Origin: Spirochaetota bacterium
GTDB lineage: Bacteria > Spirochaetota > Spirochaetia > Treponematales > Treponemataceae
Direction of reading: 5' to 3'
NCBI GenBank assembly: GCA_023393015.1
Contig: JAEWMY010000033.1
Coordinates: 32,370 to 96,369, forward strand
DNA length: 64,000 nucleotides
The notes under the pieces are model-generated. The model was not told the origin of the DNA, did no database searches, and was given only the letters and a program-made list of their open reading frames with translations. Below are positions 8,096 through 17,479 of the stretch, in pieces (the first letter of the stretch is position 1; each line of letters starts with the position of its first letter). The position numbers and the translations under genes were made by a program.

Positions 8096-8980
8096 GTGGA
8101 CTGGCAAGAACGAATGCGCGCGGGCATCGACTGGATCGAATCGCGTCTCACGGGCGGGTTCGACATAGAGGAGGCGGCACGGGCGGCCAACACCTCGCCC
8201 TTTCACTTTATGCGGATGTTCGACGTGATAGGGGGCGTCTCGCCCGCGGAATACGCGCGGAGGCGACGCCTCTCCCGGGCGGCGATAGACATCGCCACGA
8301 CCGACGAGAGGATAATCGACGTCGCGCTTCGCTACGGGTACGAGTCGCCCGACTCCTTCGCGCGCGCCTTCAAACGGGAATTCGGCTGTCTTCCGAGCGA
8401 CGCGAGAAAACCCGGCACGGCACTCCACAGCTATCAACCACTGACTTTCACGGTAGCGCTCACGGGCGCGACTCCGATGGAATTCAAGATCGAGCGAATG
8501 CCCGCTCGCGCGCTCGCCGGAATTCAAACGAGTATCTCGACCGAAAACGGGGATAACTTCCGCGCGGTGCCCCTGTGCTGGAAAGTCGCCGAAGAAAACG
8601 GATCGCTCTCGGCGCTTTGTTCCCTCGTGAAACCGGGAGGGCTCGGCCTTCTCGGCGTTTGTCACGATTTCGACATGGCGCGGGGGGATTTCACCTACTC
8701 GATCGCGATCGAGCGGCCGGACGGCACTCCTCCGGGCGGACTCGTCGCGCCCGGGGCGCGGCTCGTCGACTTCGAAGTACCGGCCGCCACCTGGGCCCGG
8801 ATCACCTCGCGGGGGTCCCTCGTGCCGAACTTCCAGAACACCATCAAACGCGTGTTTTCCGAATGGTTCCCCGCATCGGGACGGGAGCACGCGGGCACGG
8901 CCGAGATCGAATACTACGGTTGCGACGGAGAGCCCGAATCGGAGGACTATTGGTGCGAATACTGGGTTCCGCTCAAATAA
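8096..8980 (+). CDS. AraC-family regulator with GyrI-like effector domain
   Basis: 294 residues. The N-terminal part (about 1-105) has two AraC helix-turn-helix motifs (DIEEAARAANTSPFHFMRMF and IIDVALRYGYESPDSFARAF). The C-terminal part (about 120-294) is a GyrI-like small-molecule-binding domain as in Rob and BmrR-type proteins, ending DYWCEYWVPLK. Such proteins often control efflux or stress genes; the target is unknown. GTG 8096 is preferred because GGGGGTGG lies 5 nt upstream and it gives the usual short N-terminus. GTG 8087 in the same frame is the alternative. The 3' end overlaps the convergent galTK gene by 8 nt. Confidence 0.8.
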   Translation: MDWQERMRAGIDWIESRLTGGFDIEEAARAANTSPFHFMRMFDVIGGVSPAEYARRRRLSRAAIDIATTDERIIDVALRYGYESPDSFARAFKREFGCLPSDARKPGTALHSYQPLTFTVALTGATPMEFKIERMPARALAGIQTSISTENGDNFRAVPLCWKVAEENGSLSALCSLVKPGGLGLLGVCHDFDMARGDFTYSIAIERPDGTPPGGLVAPGARLVDFEVPAATWARITSRGSLVPNFQNTIKRVFSEWFPASGREHAGTAEIEYYGCDGEPESEDYWCEYWVPLK

Positions 8981-11177
8981 TGCGAAAGGCGCCCTCTCCG
9001 GCCCTGCAGGCGAAAAACGTCGCCTCGAGGCCGGTCCGCGCGAGATAGCCCGCTCCGACGGTCTCGACGAAGGCCTTGACGGCGTCTTCCCTTACGATAG
9101 CGATGGCGCAGCCGCCGAAACCGGCGCCGGTCATCCGCGCGCCGACGCAGCCCTCGGCCGCGTTCGCCTCGTCGAAGAGGGCGTCCAGTTCGTCTCCGGT
9201 GACGTTATAGTCGTCGCGCAGGGACACGTGCGACTCCCTGAGAAGCCTCCCGAGCGCGGCGAGGTCTCCCTCCTCGAGCGCCGCGACCGCGGCGGAAACG
9301 CGCTCGTTTTCCGTGACGCAGTGGCGCACGCGGGAGAATATGACGGGATCGGATATCTCGCGCGAAACCGCGTCGAGGTCGGCGGAAGAGAGCTCGCAGA
9401 GCGCGGAGACGCCGCGCGTTTTACGCACGACCTCAAGGCCCTTAACGCATTCCTCCCGCCGCTCGTTGTACTTCGAGTCCGCGAGCGCGCGTTTCTTGTT
9501 GGTATTCATGACGACGATGCGGTGGTTCCCGAGCTCGAGCGGGACGTATCGGTATTCGAGCGTGTCGGTGTCGAGGACGATCGCGCTGTCCTTCCTTCCC
9601 ATCGCGACGGCGAACTGGTCCATGATCCCGCACTTCACGTTCATGAACTCGTGCTCCGATCGCTGGCCGATTTTCGCGAGCTCGACGCGGTCGAGGCCGA
9701 AACCGTAGAGCTCGGAAAGCGCGTAGGCGAAGCCGACCTCGAGCGCGGCCGACGACGACACTCCGCCGCCCGCGGGGATCGTGCTGAACATGAGGAGGTC
9801 GAAGCCGGCATCGGGGCGGTGCCCGAGGCCGCGCAGTATCATCAGGATGCCGTTGAGGTAATTGGCGTAGTCGTCCTCCTTGCGGAAGGCGAAGTCGTCG
9901 GCGAGGTCGAAAGACCGTTCGCCGGGAAAGCGGAGATCGTTGTACACGACGCGGGTGTCGTTCCGCTTCCCGAACGCGAGGTAAAGGTACGAGTCGATGG
10001 CGGCGGGAAAGACGCGTCCGCCGTTGTAGTCTATGTGCTCGCCGATGATGTTGACGCGCGCGGGAGAGGCGAACAGCGCGACCGTACGCGCTTCGCCGCG
10101 TGCGCCGCGCGGGGCATCGTCCGGCGTCCCGTAGATCGCGTCGAACTCGCCGAGAAAGTCGCGGACGAACCGCTCCCGGTCATGCTCCGCGAGCCAGGCG
10201 AGTTTCGCCCGTCTCAGTTCCGCCGCCGAGGTTTCGACAGCGGCGACGTTCGCGGCGGCCCAGGCGCCCGACTCGGACGAGGCGTAGTATTTAATCAGCC
10301 GCTTCGCGCGGAGCGGCGTGTAGAACTCGATGTGGAGATGATAGGAGGCGAGCGCGTCGTCCCACTCGGGGCTGTTCACCGGGTTCTGGTGAACCACCAT
10401 CATGTAGGGAAAGGGCCGGTCGAACACGCGGTCGAAGGACCCGGTCACGACGCGCAGCGCCTCGGCGAGGCAGTCGCGCTCGGCGCCGGAAAGGTCGGCG
10501 AGGTAATTCCGGTGCGCCTTCGCGACGACGAAGACGCCGTAGGGATAATCGGTGAAAAACGGCACGTAGGCGACGAAGGAGTCGTTCTCGAAAACGATCC
10601 GGCGCGACAGCGGCTCACGTCCGGCGAAATCGCGCTCCTCGGCGTTCATCCGGCAAAGCAGGCATTCGCCCGTCGAGTCGGCGTGCTTGCGCGCGTTCGC
10701 GAGCTCCACCTCCGCCTTTTGCGGTATCCAGGAGAAGGCGTATATTTGCCCGTGCGGATGCGGCATCGTGACGCCGATTTCCTCGCCCTTGTTCTCGAAG
10801 GGCATGACGTACTTCGTCGTCGGTTCCTTCGCGAGCTCGACGCACCGTTCGGCCCAGAGGTCGACGAGCTTGCGCACGTGCGGGGTCGAAAGCTCGTGCA
10901 GGACATTCGAGTGGTCGCTCGAGTAGAGGATCACCTCGCAGGCCCCGCGCGCCCTTTCCACGCGGTAGAAATCGGATCCGACGTCGTCGGGTTCGGGAGG
11001 GTTCGCGCTCAGCACGGGAAAGTCGTTGTCGTACTTGTACACGTCGTAGGCGTCTGGCACCTTGCCCGAGCCGGGGCAAAACGGGCACCAGTCCTTCGGC
11101 ATCTGCGGACGGTTCTGTCGTTTCGCCGACACCATCGTCCAGGTTCCCAGGAGCGGGTTGTATCGTAATTCAGCCAT
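8973..11177 (-). CDS. galT-galK: Bifunctional GalT-GalK fusion: galactose-1-P uridylyltransferase / galactokinase
   Basis: 734 residues in one uninterrupted frame. Residues 1-330 are class I GalT: CPFCPG near the N-terminus and HPHGQ with nucleophile H142. Residues about 340-734 are GalK: SPARVNIIGEH (galactokinase signature), GGGVSSSAALEV (GHMP ATP loop) and TGAGFGGCA near the C-terminus. No in-frame ATG exists in the linker, so a separate GalK start is unlikely. The two enzymes catalyse consecutive Leloir steps; galE is not in the window. The start at 11177 has GGGAGAG upstream. The frame is open far upstream of 11177 but that part is a shadow of the transporter genes. Last gene of the minus-strand sugar operon. 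Confidence 0.92.
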   Translation of the reverse strand: MAELRYNPLLGTWTMVSAKRQNRPQMPKDWCPFCPGSGKVPDAYDVYKYDNDFPVLSANPPEPDDVGSDFYRVERARGACEVILYSSDHSNVLHELSTPHVRKLVDLWAERCVELAKEPTTKYVMPFENKGEEIGVTMPHPHGQIYAFSWIPQKAEVELANARKHADSTGECLLCRMNAEERDFAGREPLSRRIVFENDSFVAYVPFFTDYPYGVFVVAKAHRNYLADLSGAERDCLAEALRVVTGSFDRVFDRPFPYMMVVHQNPVNSPEWDDALASYHLHIEFYTPLRAKRLIKYYASSESGAWAAANVAAVETSAAELRRAKLAWLAEHDRERFVRDFLGEFDAIYGTPDDAPRGARGEARTVALFASPARVNIIGEHIDYNGGRVFPAAIDSYLYLAFGKRNDTRVVYNDLRFPGERSFDLADDFAFRKEDDYANYLNGILMILRGLGHRPDAGFDLLMFSTIPAGGGVSSSAALEVGFAYALSELYGFGLDRVELAKIGQRSEHEFMNVKCGIMDQFAVAMGRKDSAIVLDTDTLEYRYVPLELGNHRIVVMNTNKKRALADSKYNERREECVKGLEVVRKTRGVSALCELSSADLDAVSREISDPVIFSRVRHCVTENERVSAAVAALEEGDLAALGRLLRESHVSLRDDYNVTGDELDALFDEANAAEGCVGARMTGAGFGGCAIAIVREDAVKAFVETVGAGYLARTGLEATFFACRAGEGAFRII

Positions 11178-11239
11178 GCGTTCTCTCCCGTGCAGTCGGT
11201 CGCGCGTTTCGACACGCGCGCGTGCTTGCGGCACGCGTG

Positions 11240-12406
11240 CTATTTCTGTTTCGCCTTGGAATACAGGTCGAAGGCGACGGCCGCGAGGAGGACGAAACCC
11301 TTGATGGCCTGCTGCCAGTCGATGCCGATGCCCATGATCGACATTCCGTTGTTCAGGACTCCCATGAAAAGGCCGCCGACGATCGCGCCGATCACCGTTC
11401 CGATACCGCCGTTCGCCGAGGCGCCGCCGACGTAGCACGCGGCGATCGCGTCGAGCTCGAAGTTCTGGCCGGCCTTCGGCGTCGCGACGTTGAGGCGCGC
11501 CGCGAAAACCATTCCCGCGAGCGCCGATATCACGCCCATGTTCACGTAGATCCAGAACATGACGCGTTCCGTCTTGATTCCCGAAAGCTTCGCGGCCTTG
11601 GCGTTTCCGCCGAGGGCGTAGATGTGCCGACCGGGCACGGTCTTCTGCGTCAGGAAATTGTACACGAGTATGAGCACGGCGAGCAACACGAGTATGTTCG
11701 GGATACCCTTGTAGGAGGCGAACACGATCGAGAACACGACGACGACGGCGACGAGGAACGCCAGCTTGAGGGCGAAGGCCCAGACGGGCAGGAGGTCGAA
11801 GCCGAAGCGCGCCATCTTGCGCCGCTTGTGGATCTCGCTCGCGGCGATCAGCGCGGACGCGACGACGCCGACGACGACGGTGAGCGTATGCCAATCCCCG
11901 CCGAGAGGGTTCGGGATAAAGCCCGAGGAGAGCGACTGGAAGAGCTGGGGAAAAGGACCCTTCGACTGGCCCTGCAGGACGACAAGCGCGAGTCCGCGGA
12001 AGATGAGCATTCCCGCGAGCGTCACGATAAACGCCGGAATCTTGATGTACGCGATCCAGTAACCCTGCCAGGCGCCGATTACGCCGCCGATAATCAGGGC
12101 GATGGCCATCGCGTATACCGACGGAATGCCGCGGTCGACCATGAGCGTCGCGGAGATCGCCCCGACGAAAGCGACGACCGAGCCGACCGAAAGGTCGATA
12201 TTGCCCGTGAGTATGCAAAGGAGCATCCCGATCGCCAGGATGAGGATGTAGCTGTTTTGCAGGATCAGGTTCGTCAGGTTTACGGGCCGCATCAAGACGC
12301 CGTTCGTCAGCGCCTGGAAAAGTATCATCGCGGCGCCGAGCGCCACCAGCATCCCGTACTGCCTGAAGTTCTTCTTCAAGAGCGAGAACGTCACTTGCTT
12401 GTTCAT
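11240..12406 (-). CDS. CUT2 sugar ABC transporter permease (MglC/XylH/GguB type)
   Basis: 388 residues with about ten membrane helices. It carries the family features TGNIDLSVGSVVAF, the YALGGNAKAAKLSGI cytoplasmic loop that contacts the ATPase, and the GGIGTVIGA region. It forms a homodimeric channel for a pentose or hexose with the ATPase and binding protein encoded just upstream. ATG 12406 is chosen over GTG 12415 because GAGG lies 8 nt before it. The gap to the ATPase gene is 10 nt. Sits between the ara genes and galTK, so arabinose and/or galactose is the likely cargo. Confidence 0.9.
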   Translation of the reverse strand: MNKQVTFSLLKKNFRQYGMLVALGAAMILFQALTNGVLMRPVNLTNLILQNSYILILAIGMLLCILTGNIDLSVGSVVAFVGAISATLMVDRGIPSVYAMAIALIIGGVIGAWQGYWIAYIKIPAFIVTLAGMLIFRGLALVVLQGQSKGPFPQLFQSLSSGFIPNPLGGDWHTLTVVVGVVASALIAASEIHKRRKMARFGFDLLPVWAFALKLAFLVAVVVVFSIVFASYKGIPNILVLLAVLILVYNFLTQKTVPGRHIYALGGNAKAAKLSGIKTERVMFWIYVNMGVISALAGMVFAARLNVATPKAGQNFELDAIAACYVGGASANGGIGTVIGAIVGGLFMGVLNNGMSIMGIGIDWQQAIKGFVLLAAVAFDLYSKAKQK

Positions 12407-12416
12407 CGTTACCACC

Positions 12417-13940
12417 TCATCGCTGTAATATGTTGCGCATGATCTCTTCCTGCGTCGCCGTCGCGCCGTCCAGCTCCGCCGTGAGGCGACCTTCGCTCAT
12501 CACGTATATCCTGTCGCTCATCCCGATCACTTCCGGCATCTCCGAGGAGATGAGCACGCACGCCATTCCCTTTGAAGCGAGCATGTTGATGATCGAGTAG
12601 ATCTCGTATTTCGCGCCGACGTCTATTCCGCGCGTCGGCTCGTCGAGGATGAGAATCCTCGGCTCGGTGAAAATCCACTTCGCGAGCACGACCTTCTGCT
12701 GGTTTCCGCCCGACAGGTTTCCCGTCAGCTGGAGGATCGATGGCGTCTTGATGTTGAGCGCCGTCCGGTACTCCTCCGCCTCCTCGATCTCCGCGTGCTC
12801 GTCGACGACCCCCCGCTTCGACACGCGGGAAAGCTTCGCGAGCGTCGTGTTCCGCCTCACGTCGTCGATGAGAACGAGGCCGTATTGCTTGCGGTCCTCC
12901 GTGACGTACGCGAGCCCGTGGTCGATAGCCTTCGGTATGGAGTTGAGCTTCACTTCCTTCCCGTCGATGAGCGTCGCGCCCGTGATGTCGCGCCCGTAGC
13001 TCTTGCCGAAAAGGCTCATCGCGAGTTCGGTCCTTCCCGCGCCCATGAGCCCGACGAGACCGACGACCTCGCCCGCGCGCACGGTGAGGTTCACGCGGTC
13101 GATTACCGTCCGCTCGGCGCTTTCGGGGTGCTTCACCGTCCAGTCGCGCACTTCGAAGACGACCTTTCCCGGCTCGTGCGTCCGCTTCGGGAAGCGGTCG
13201 GTGATCTCGCGCCCGACCATCCCGCGGATAATCCGCTCCTCCGAGACGCTCTCCGTCGCGACGTCGAGCGTCTCGATGACGCGGCCGTCGCGGATTATCG
13301 TTATCGCGTCGGCTACCTTCGCGACCTCGTTCAGTTTATGCGATATGAGCACGGAGGATATTCCGTGCCCCTTGAGTTCCAACAGGAGCGAAAGAAGCGT
13401 CTCGCTGTCTTTCTCGTTGAGCGCGGCGGTCGGCTCGTCGAGTATGAGGAGCTTGACGTCCTTGGCGAGCGCCTTCGCGATCTCGACGATCTGCTGTTTC
13501 CCCACGCCGAGCTGTCCCACGGGCGTGTTCGGGTTCTCTTCGAGACCGAGCTTCCGCATCAGCTTGAGGGCGTCCTCGCGCGTGCGGTCCCAGTCTATGA
13601 CCTTGCACTTCGCCTTCTCGTTGCCGATGAAGACGTTTTCGGCGATCGACAGGTACGGGCTCAACGCCAGTTCCTGGTGGATGATGACGATGCCGTTTTT
13701 TTCGCTGTGTTTGATGTCCTTGAACTCGCAGACGCGGCCCTCCACGAGGATGTCCCCGGTATAGGTGCCGTGCGGATAGATACCGCTCAGGACGTTCATG
13801 AGCGTCGACTTGCCCGCCCCGTTCTCGCCGACGAGGGCGTGTATCTCGTTTTTCTTGACGGAGAGGCTTACCGAGTCGAGCGCCTTCACTCCCGGGAACG
13901 TTTTGGTTATCGATTTCATCTCGAGAAGCATGTCTGACAT
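12417..13940 (-). CDS. CUT2 sugar ABC transporter ATP-binding protein (MglA/XylG/GguA type)
   Basis: 507 residues with two tandem ATPase halves. The first has Walker A GENGAGKST, an atypical signature LGVGKQQ and Walker B LLILDEPTAAL. The second has a degenerate Walker A (GLMGAGRTEL), signature LSGGNQQK and RILILDEPTRGID. That double-domain layout with one degenerate site is characteristic of monosaccharide CUT2 importers. The start at 13940 has GGAGG 6 nt upstream; GTG 13946 is the alternative. A stem-loop separates it from the binding-protein gene, likely lowering its level relative to that protein. Confidence 0.93.
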   Translation of the reverse strand: MSDMLLEMKSITKTFPGVKALDSVSLSVKKNEIHALVGENGAGKSTLMNVLSGIYPHGTYTGDILVEGRVCEFKDIKHSEKNGIVIIHQELALSPYLSIAENVFIGNEKAKCKVIDWDRTREDALKLMRKLGLEENPNTPVGQLGVGKQQIVEIAKALAKDVKLLILDEPTAALNEKDSETLLSLLLELKGHGISSVLISHKLNEVAKVADAITIIRDGRVIETLDVATESVSEERIIRGMVGREITDRFPKRTHEPGKVVFEVRDWTVKHPESAERTVIDRVNLTVRAGEVVGLVGLMGAGRTELAMSLFGKSYGRDITGATLIDGKEVKLNSIPKAIDHGLAYVTEDRKQYGLVLIDDVRRNTTLAKLSRVSKRGVVDEHAEIEEAEEYRTALNIKTPSILQLTGNLSGGNQQKVVLAKWIFTEPRILILDEPTRGIDVGAKYEIYSIINMLASKGMACVLISSEMPEVIGMSDRIYVMSEGRLTAELDGATATQEEIMRNILQR

Positions 13941-13976
13941 TCGCACCCTCCCTTAACGCGGCTGCAGCGGGAATTC

Positions 13977-14003
13977 CCGGGGGCCGACGGATGCCGCCCC
14001 CGG
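13977..14003 (-). terminator. Intercistronic stem-loop (attenuator or RNA-stabilising)
   Basis: CCGGGGGC / GCCCCCGG, an 8-bp stem with an 11-nt loop, between the binding-protein and ATPase genes. On the minus strand no T tract follows, so partial termination or protection of the binding-protein mRNA is more likely than full termination. Confidence 0.6.
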
Positions 14004-14020
14004 AAAAATCCCGTTTTTTT

Positions 14021-15088
14021 TTACTTAATCTGGTCCGCGGTGTAGTAGCCCGAATCGACCAGGGCCTGCGTCACGTTCTCCTTGGTCACGATCGTTGACT
14101 CGAGAAGGTAGGACGGAACGATCTTCACGCCGTTGTCGTAGGTCTTGGTGTCGTTGACGGCGGCCTGCTCTCCGGCGAGGAGGGCGGTAGCCATCTGGAC
14201 GGCCTGCTTCGCGAGCGCGCGGGTATCCTTGAAGATCGTGGAATACTGCTCGCCCGCGAGGATCGACTTGACCGAGGGAAGCTCCGCGTCCTGTCCGGAG
14301 ACGAACGGCATGGCGGTAGAGCCCTTACCGTAGCCGACGCCCTTGAGCGACGAGAGGATTCCGAGGCTGATGCCGTCGTACGGTGAAAGGACCGCGTCGA
14401 TCTTCCGCTTCGTGTAGAAGGCGGAAAGGAGGTTGTCCATGCGGGCCTGCGCGGTGGCTCCGTCCCAGCGGAGGGTGGAGACCTTGTCCATGCCCGTCTG
14501 TCCGGAACCGACGACGACTTTCCCCGAGTCTATGTACGGCTGGAGAACCGACATCGCGCCGTTGTAGAAGAAGTAGGCGTTGTTGTCGTCGGGAGATCCG
14601 CCGAAGAGCTCGATGTAGAACGGTCCCTTCGCGTTCTTGAGGTCGAGCGCCGACTCGAGGGTCGAGGCCTGCTGGATACCGACCTTGAAGTTGTCGAAGG
14701 TCACGTAGTAGCTGACGTACGGCGAGTTGCGGATGAGGCGGTCGTAGGCGATGACCGGAATCTTGGCGTCGTTCGCCTTCTCCAGCACCTTCGTCACGGA
14801 CTCGCCGTCGATCGCGGCGATGACGAGCACGTCGACGCCCTTCGTGATCATGTTCTCGAGCTGGGCGATCTGGTTCTCGACCACGTCCTCGGCGAACTGC
14901 AGGTCGACCTTGAAGCCCAGTTTCTCGAACTCGGCCTTCATGTTGCCGCCGTCGGCGATCCAACGGGCGGACGATTTGGTCGGCATCGCGATGCCGATCG
15001 TTCCCTTGCCGGCGTCTTTCTTGGCGCATCCGCCAAGAAGAAGACCGATGGTGGCGAGCGCGACGATAGTCGCAAGCGCTTTTTTCAT
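14021..15088 (-). CDS. Sugar ABC transporter substrate-binding lipoprotein (ChvE/XylF type)
   Basis: 355 residues. The N-terminus is a lipoprotein signal peptide with lipobox LGGC (C21). The mature protein has the periplasmic-binding-protein type 1 layout (IGIAMPTKSSARW; LVIAAIDGESV; VIAYDRLI; FVSGQDAELPSV), close to ChvE-like arabinose/galactose/xylose binders. It captures sugar for the CUT2 ATPase and permease encoded next. The start at 15088 has GGAGG and AAAGGG upstream; the frame opens at 15190 but those codons are not protein-like. Follows araD after 148 nt, in which I see no clear promoter. Confidence 0.92.
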   Translation of the reverse strand: MKKALATIVALATIGLLLGGCAKKDAGKGTIGIAMPTKSSARWIADGGNMKAEFEKLGFKVDLQFAEDVVENQIAQLENMITKGVDVLVIAAIDGESVTKVLEKANDAKIPVIAYDRLIRNSPYVSYYVTFDNFKVGIQQASTLESALDLKNAKGPFYIELFGGSPDDNNAYFFYNGAMSVLQPYIDSGKVVVGSGQTGMDKVSTLRWDGATAQARMDNLLSAFYTKRKIDAVLSPYDGISLGILSSLKGVGYGKGSTAMPFVSGQDAELPSVKSILAGEQYSTIFKDTRALAKQAVQMATALLAGEQAAVNDTKTYDNGVKIVPSYLLESTIVTKENVTQALVDSGYYTADQIK

Positions 15089-15236
15089 GTCCCTTTCCTC
15101 CTTCGAAATCGGACGGCGTCTGTCGTCCGGTATGCGAGACGCGAGCCTCGCGGCCGCGTCGTTGCATGATGCGTGTTGCGCCGGGTGCATCCCGGCCGCC
15201 TGCCGGCCGTTCCGGCCGACGCGGTTCGCGGCGCGG

Positions 15237-15980
15237 CTATTTGCCGGCCTGCCCGTAGTAGGCCCCGGGCCCGTGCTTCCGGAGATAGTGCTTGTCCACG
15301 ATGTACCCCGGAAGCGGCTTCGCCCTCGGATTGATTTGCAGGGTCAGCGTCGCCATGCGCGCTATCTCCTCGAGCACGACGCCGTTGTATACGGCCTTGG
15401 CCGCCGAAGATCCCCACGCGAACGGGCCGTGCCCGCCGACGAGCACCATCGGCACCTCGTCGGGATCGAGCGCGCCCGGCGCCTTGCCGAACGACGCGGC
15501 GATGAGCTTCCCCGTCTCCAGTTCGTAATCCCCGGCGACTCCCGCGCGCGAAAGATACGGCGTGCAGGGAACGGTCGTCTGCAGATGATCCGCGTGCGTC
15601 GTGCCGAAGAGCGGAATCGGCCGGCACGCCTGGGCCCAGGCGACCGCGTGGGTCGAGTGCGTGTGGATGACGCCCCGGATCGAGGCGCCGAGCGCGACGG
15701 CGAAGTCGCGGTAGATCACGAGGTGCGTCGGCGTGTCGGACGACGGTCTGAGGGCACCCTCGACAACGCGCCCGTCGAGATCGACGACCACCATCGACTC
15801 GCGCGAGAGCTCGTCGTAGGGAACGCCAGACGGCTTGATCGCGAAGACGCCGAGCGCCGGATCGAACGCCGAGACGTTCCCCCAGGTATAGAGCGCCATT
15901 CCGCGCGCCGGAATTTCCATGTTTGCCGCCCGGGCCTCCTCGCGGAGCGCGTCGTAGGGCGAACGTTTCGACTTCGCCAT
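15237..15980 (-). CDS. araD: L-ribulose-5-phosphate 4-epimerase
   Basis: 247 residues, class II aldolase/AraD family. It converts L-ribulose 5-P to D-xylulose 5-P, the last step of arabinose catabolism. Zinc ligands are visible in HTHSTHA and in GGHGPFAWG, with SGVPYDEL and WGNVSAFD as substrate-site segments. The ATG overlaps the araA stop by one base (TGATG), with GGAGGG 5 nt upstream, so it is coupled to araA. The same frame is open upstream to 16412, but that is a shadow of araA. Confidence 0.97.
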   Translation of the reverse strand: MAKSKRSPYDALREEARAANMEIPARGMALYTWGNVSAFDPALGVFAIKPSGVPYDELSRESMVVVDLDGRVVEGALRPSSDTPTHLVIYRDFAVALGASIRGVIHTHSTHAVAWAQACRPIPLFGTTHADHLQTTVPCTPYLSRAGVAGDYELETGKLIAASFGKAPGALDPDEVPMVLVGGHGPFAWGSSAAKAVYNGVVLEEIARMATLTLQINPRAKPLPGYIVDKHYLRKHGPGAYYGQAGK

Positions 15981-17479
15981 CAGGCCCTCCAGGCGGCCGC
16001 GTTCCACCTGAGTTCGTTCCTGAACGAGGGAATTTTGGTGTCGCGGTCGATGACGACGAATTCGACGCCGACCATCTCGGCCCAGTCGCGCACCATGTCC
16101 GTCGAGACGACATTCGAGAAGGCGGTGTGGTGGCCGCCGCCCGCGAGTATCCACGCCTCGGCGGCCGTGCGGAGGTCGGGCGCGGGCTTCCAGAGGGCGC
16201 GCGCGACGGGGAGGCGCGGGAAGGGCTTCGGCGGCGTGACGACGTCGACCTCGTTGAGCACGCACCGGAAACGCGTGCCGAAATCGACGACGGCGGCGCA
16301 GATCGCGGGGCCGGCCTTCGCGGTGAACACGAGGCGCGCGGGATCGGCCTTGCCGCCGATGCCGAGGGCGTGCACCTCGACGGAGGGCTTCCCGTCGGCT
16401 ATCGACGGGCATATCTCGAGCATGTGCGCCCCGAGGTTCATTCCGTTTTCGGGATCGAGATGGTAGGTGTAGTCTTCCATGAAGGAGTCGCCCCGACCAG
16501 AGCCGCCGAGTCCCGCCGACATGACCTTGAAAGTCCTGACCATGGCGGCCGTCTTCCAGTCGCCTTCCCCGGCGAAGCCGAAACCCGAGGCCATGAGGCT
16601 TTGACAGGCGAGACCGGGAAGCTGCTTGAGGCCGTGCAAGTCCTGGAAGTTCGTGGTGAAGGCGTTGACGTCGTTATCCGCGGCGAATTTCCTGAGGGCG
16701 ACCTCGATTCTCGCCTGTTCGCGGATATGCTCGAGCGCGAAGGCCTTGTCCTTTCCCCAGGAGATCGAGTAGCTCGACTCGTACTCGGCGACCTTCGCGT
16801 CGACGTCCGACTCGTTCACCGCCGCCATCCGCTCGACGAGATCGCCGACGCCGTAGTAGGGAACCGACCAGCCGAGGCGCATCATCGCCTCGACCTTGTC
16901 GCCGTCGGTCACCGCGACCTCGCGCATGTTGTCGCCGAAACGCGCGATGCGGAGCTTCTTCCCGTCGGCGACGGCGATCGCGGCGCGCATCCAGGAGGAT
17001 ATCCGCGCGCGCGTGGAAACCTCGCCCCAGTGCCCGACGACCACCTTGCGGGGAACGTCCATCCGCGCGGTGATGAAGCCGAACTCTCGGTCGCCGTGCG
17101 CGGACTGGTTCAGGTTCATGAAGTCCATGTCGATCGTGTCGTAGGGTATGTCGCGGTTGAACTGCGTGTTGAACTGGAGGAGGGGCTTTCGGTACGAGGA
17201 GAGGCCGGCTATCCACATCTTCGCGGGGCTGAAGGTATGCATCCAGGCGATCACGCCGGCGCACCTCGGATCGGCGTTCGCCTGCTCGAGCGTCGCGCGG
17301 ATAGAATCCGGCGTGAGGAGCGTCGGCTTCCAGACGACGGCGCAGGGCATGCCCTTGTCGGCGGCGAAGGCCTCCACGACCTTTTTCGAGTCCTCGGCGA
17401 CTTGTCTGAGCGTTTCGTCGCCGTAGAGGTCCTGGCTTCCCGTGAGGAACCAGAATTCGTATTTTCCGAGATCGATCAT
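15980..17479 (-). CDS. araA: L-arabinose isomerase
   Basis: 499 residues, full family length. It converts L-arabinose to L-ribulose. The N-terminus (FWFLTGSQDLYG) is diagnostic, and the catalytic/Mn region is represented by FTTNFQDLHG, GEGDWKTAA and the late DYTYHL and HMLEICPSI segments. The start at 17479 has AAGGAG 8 nt upstream and overlaps the araB stop (ATGA). Order is regulator-araB-araA-araD. Cytosolic enzyme. Confidence 0.98.
   Translation of the reverse strand: MIDLGKYEFWFLTGSQDLYGDETLRQVAEDSKKVVEAFAADKGMPCAVVWKPTLLTPDSIRATLEQANADPRCAGVIAWMHTFSPAKMWIAGLSSYRKPLLQFNTQFNRDIPYDTIDMDFMNLNQSAHGDREFGFITARMDVPRKVVVGHWGEVSTRARISSWMRAAIAVADGKKLRIARFGDNMREVAVTDGDKVEAMMRLGWSVPYYGVGDLVERMAAVNESDVDAKVAEYESSYSISWGKDKAFALEHIREQARIEVALRKFAADNDVNAFTTNFQDLHGLKQLPGLACQSLMASGFGFAGEGDWKTAAMVRTFKVMSAGLGGSGRGDSFMEDYTYHLDPENGMNLGAHMLEICPSIADGKPSVEVHALGIGGKADPARLVFTAKAGPAICAAVVDFGTRFRCVLNEVDVVTPPKPFPRLPVARALWKPAPDLRTAAEAWILAGGGHHTAFSNVVSTDMVRDWAEMVGVEFVVIDRDTKIPSFRNELRWNAAAWRA

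Noticed and set aside
9228..11168. 646-codon plus-strand frame opposite galT-galK
   Set aside because: Antisense shadow of the fusion gene; no recognisable motif and no ribosome site.
11178..12218. Upstream extension of the galT-galK frame
   Set aside because: Overlaps the transporter permease gene in another frame; the GalT N-terminus and ribosome site fix the start at 11177.
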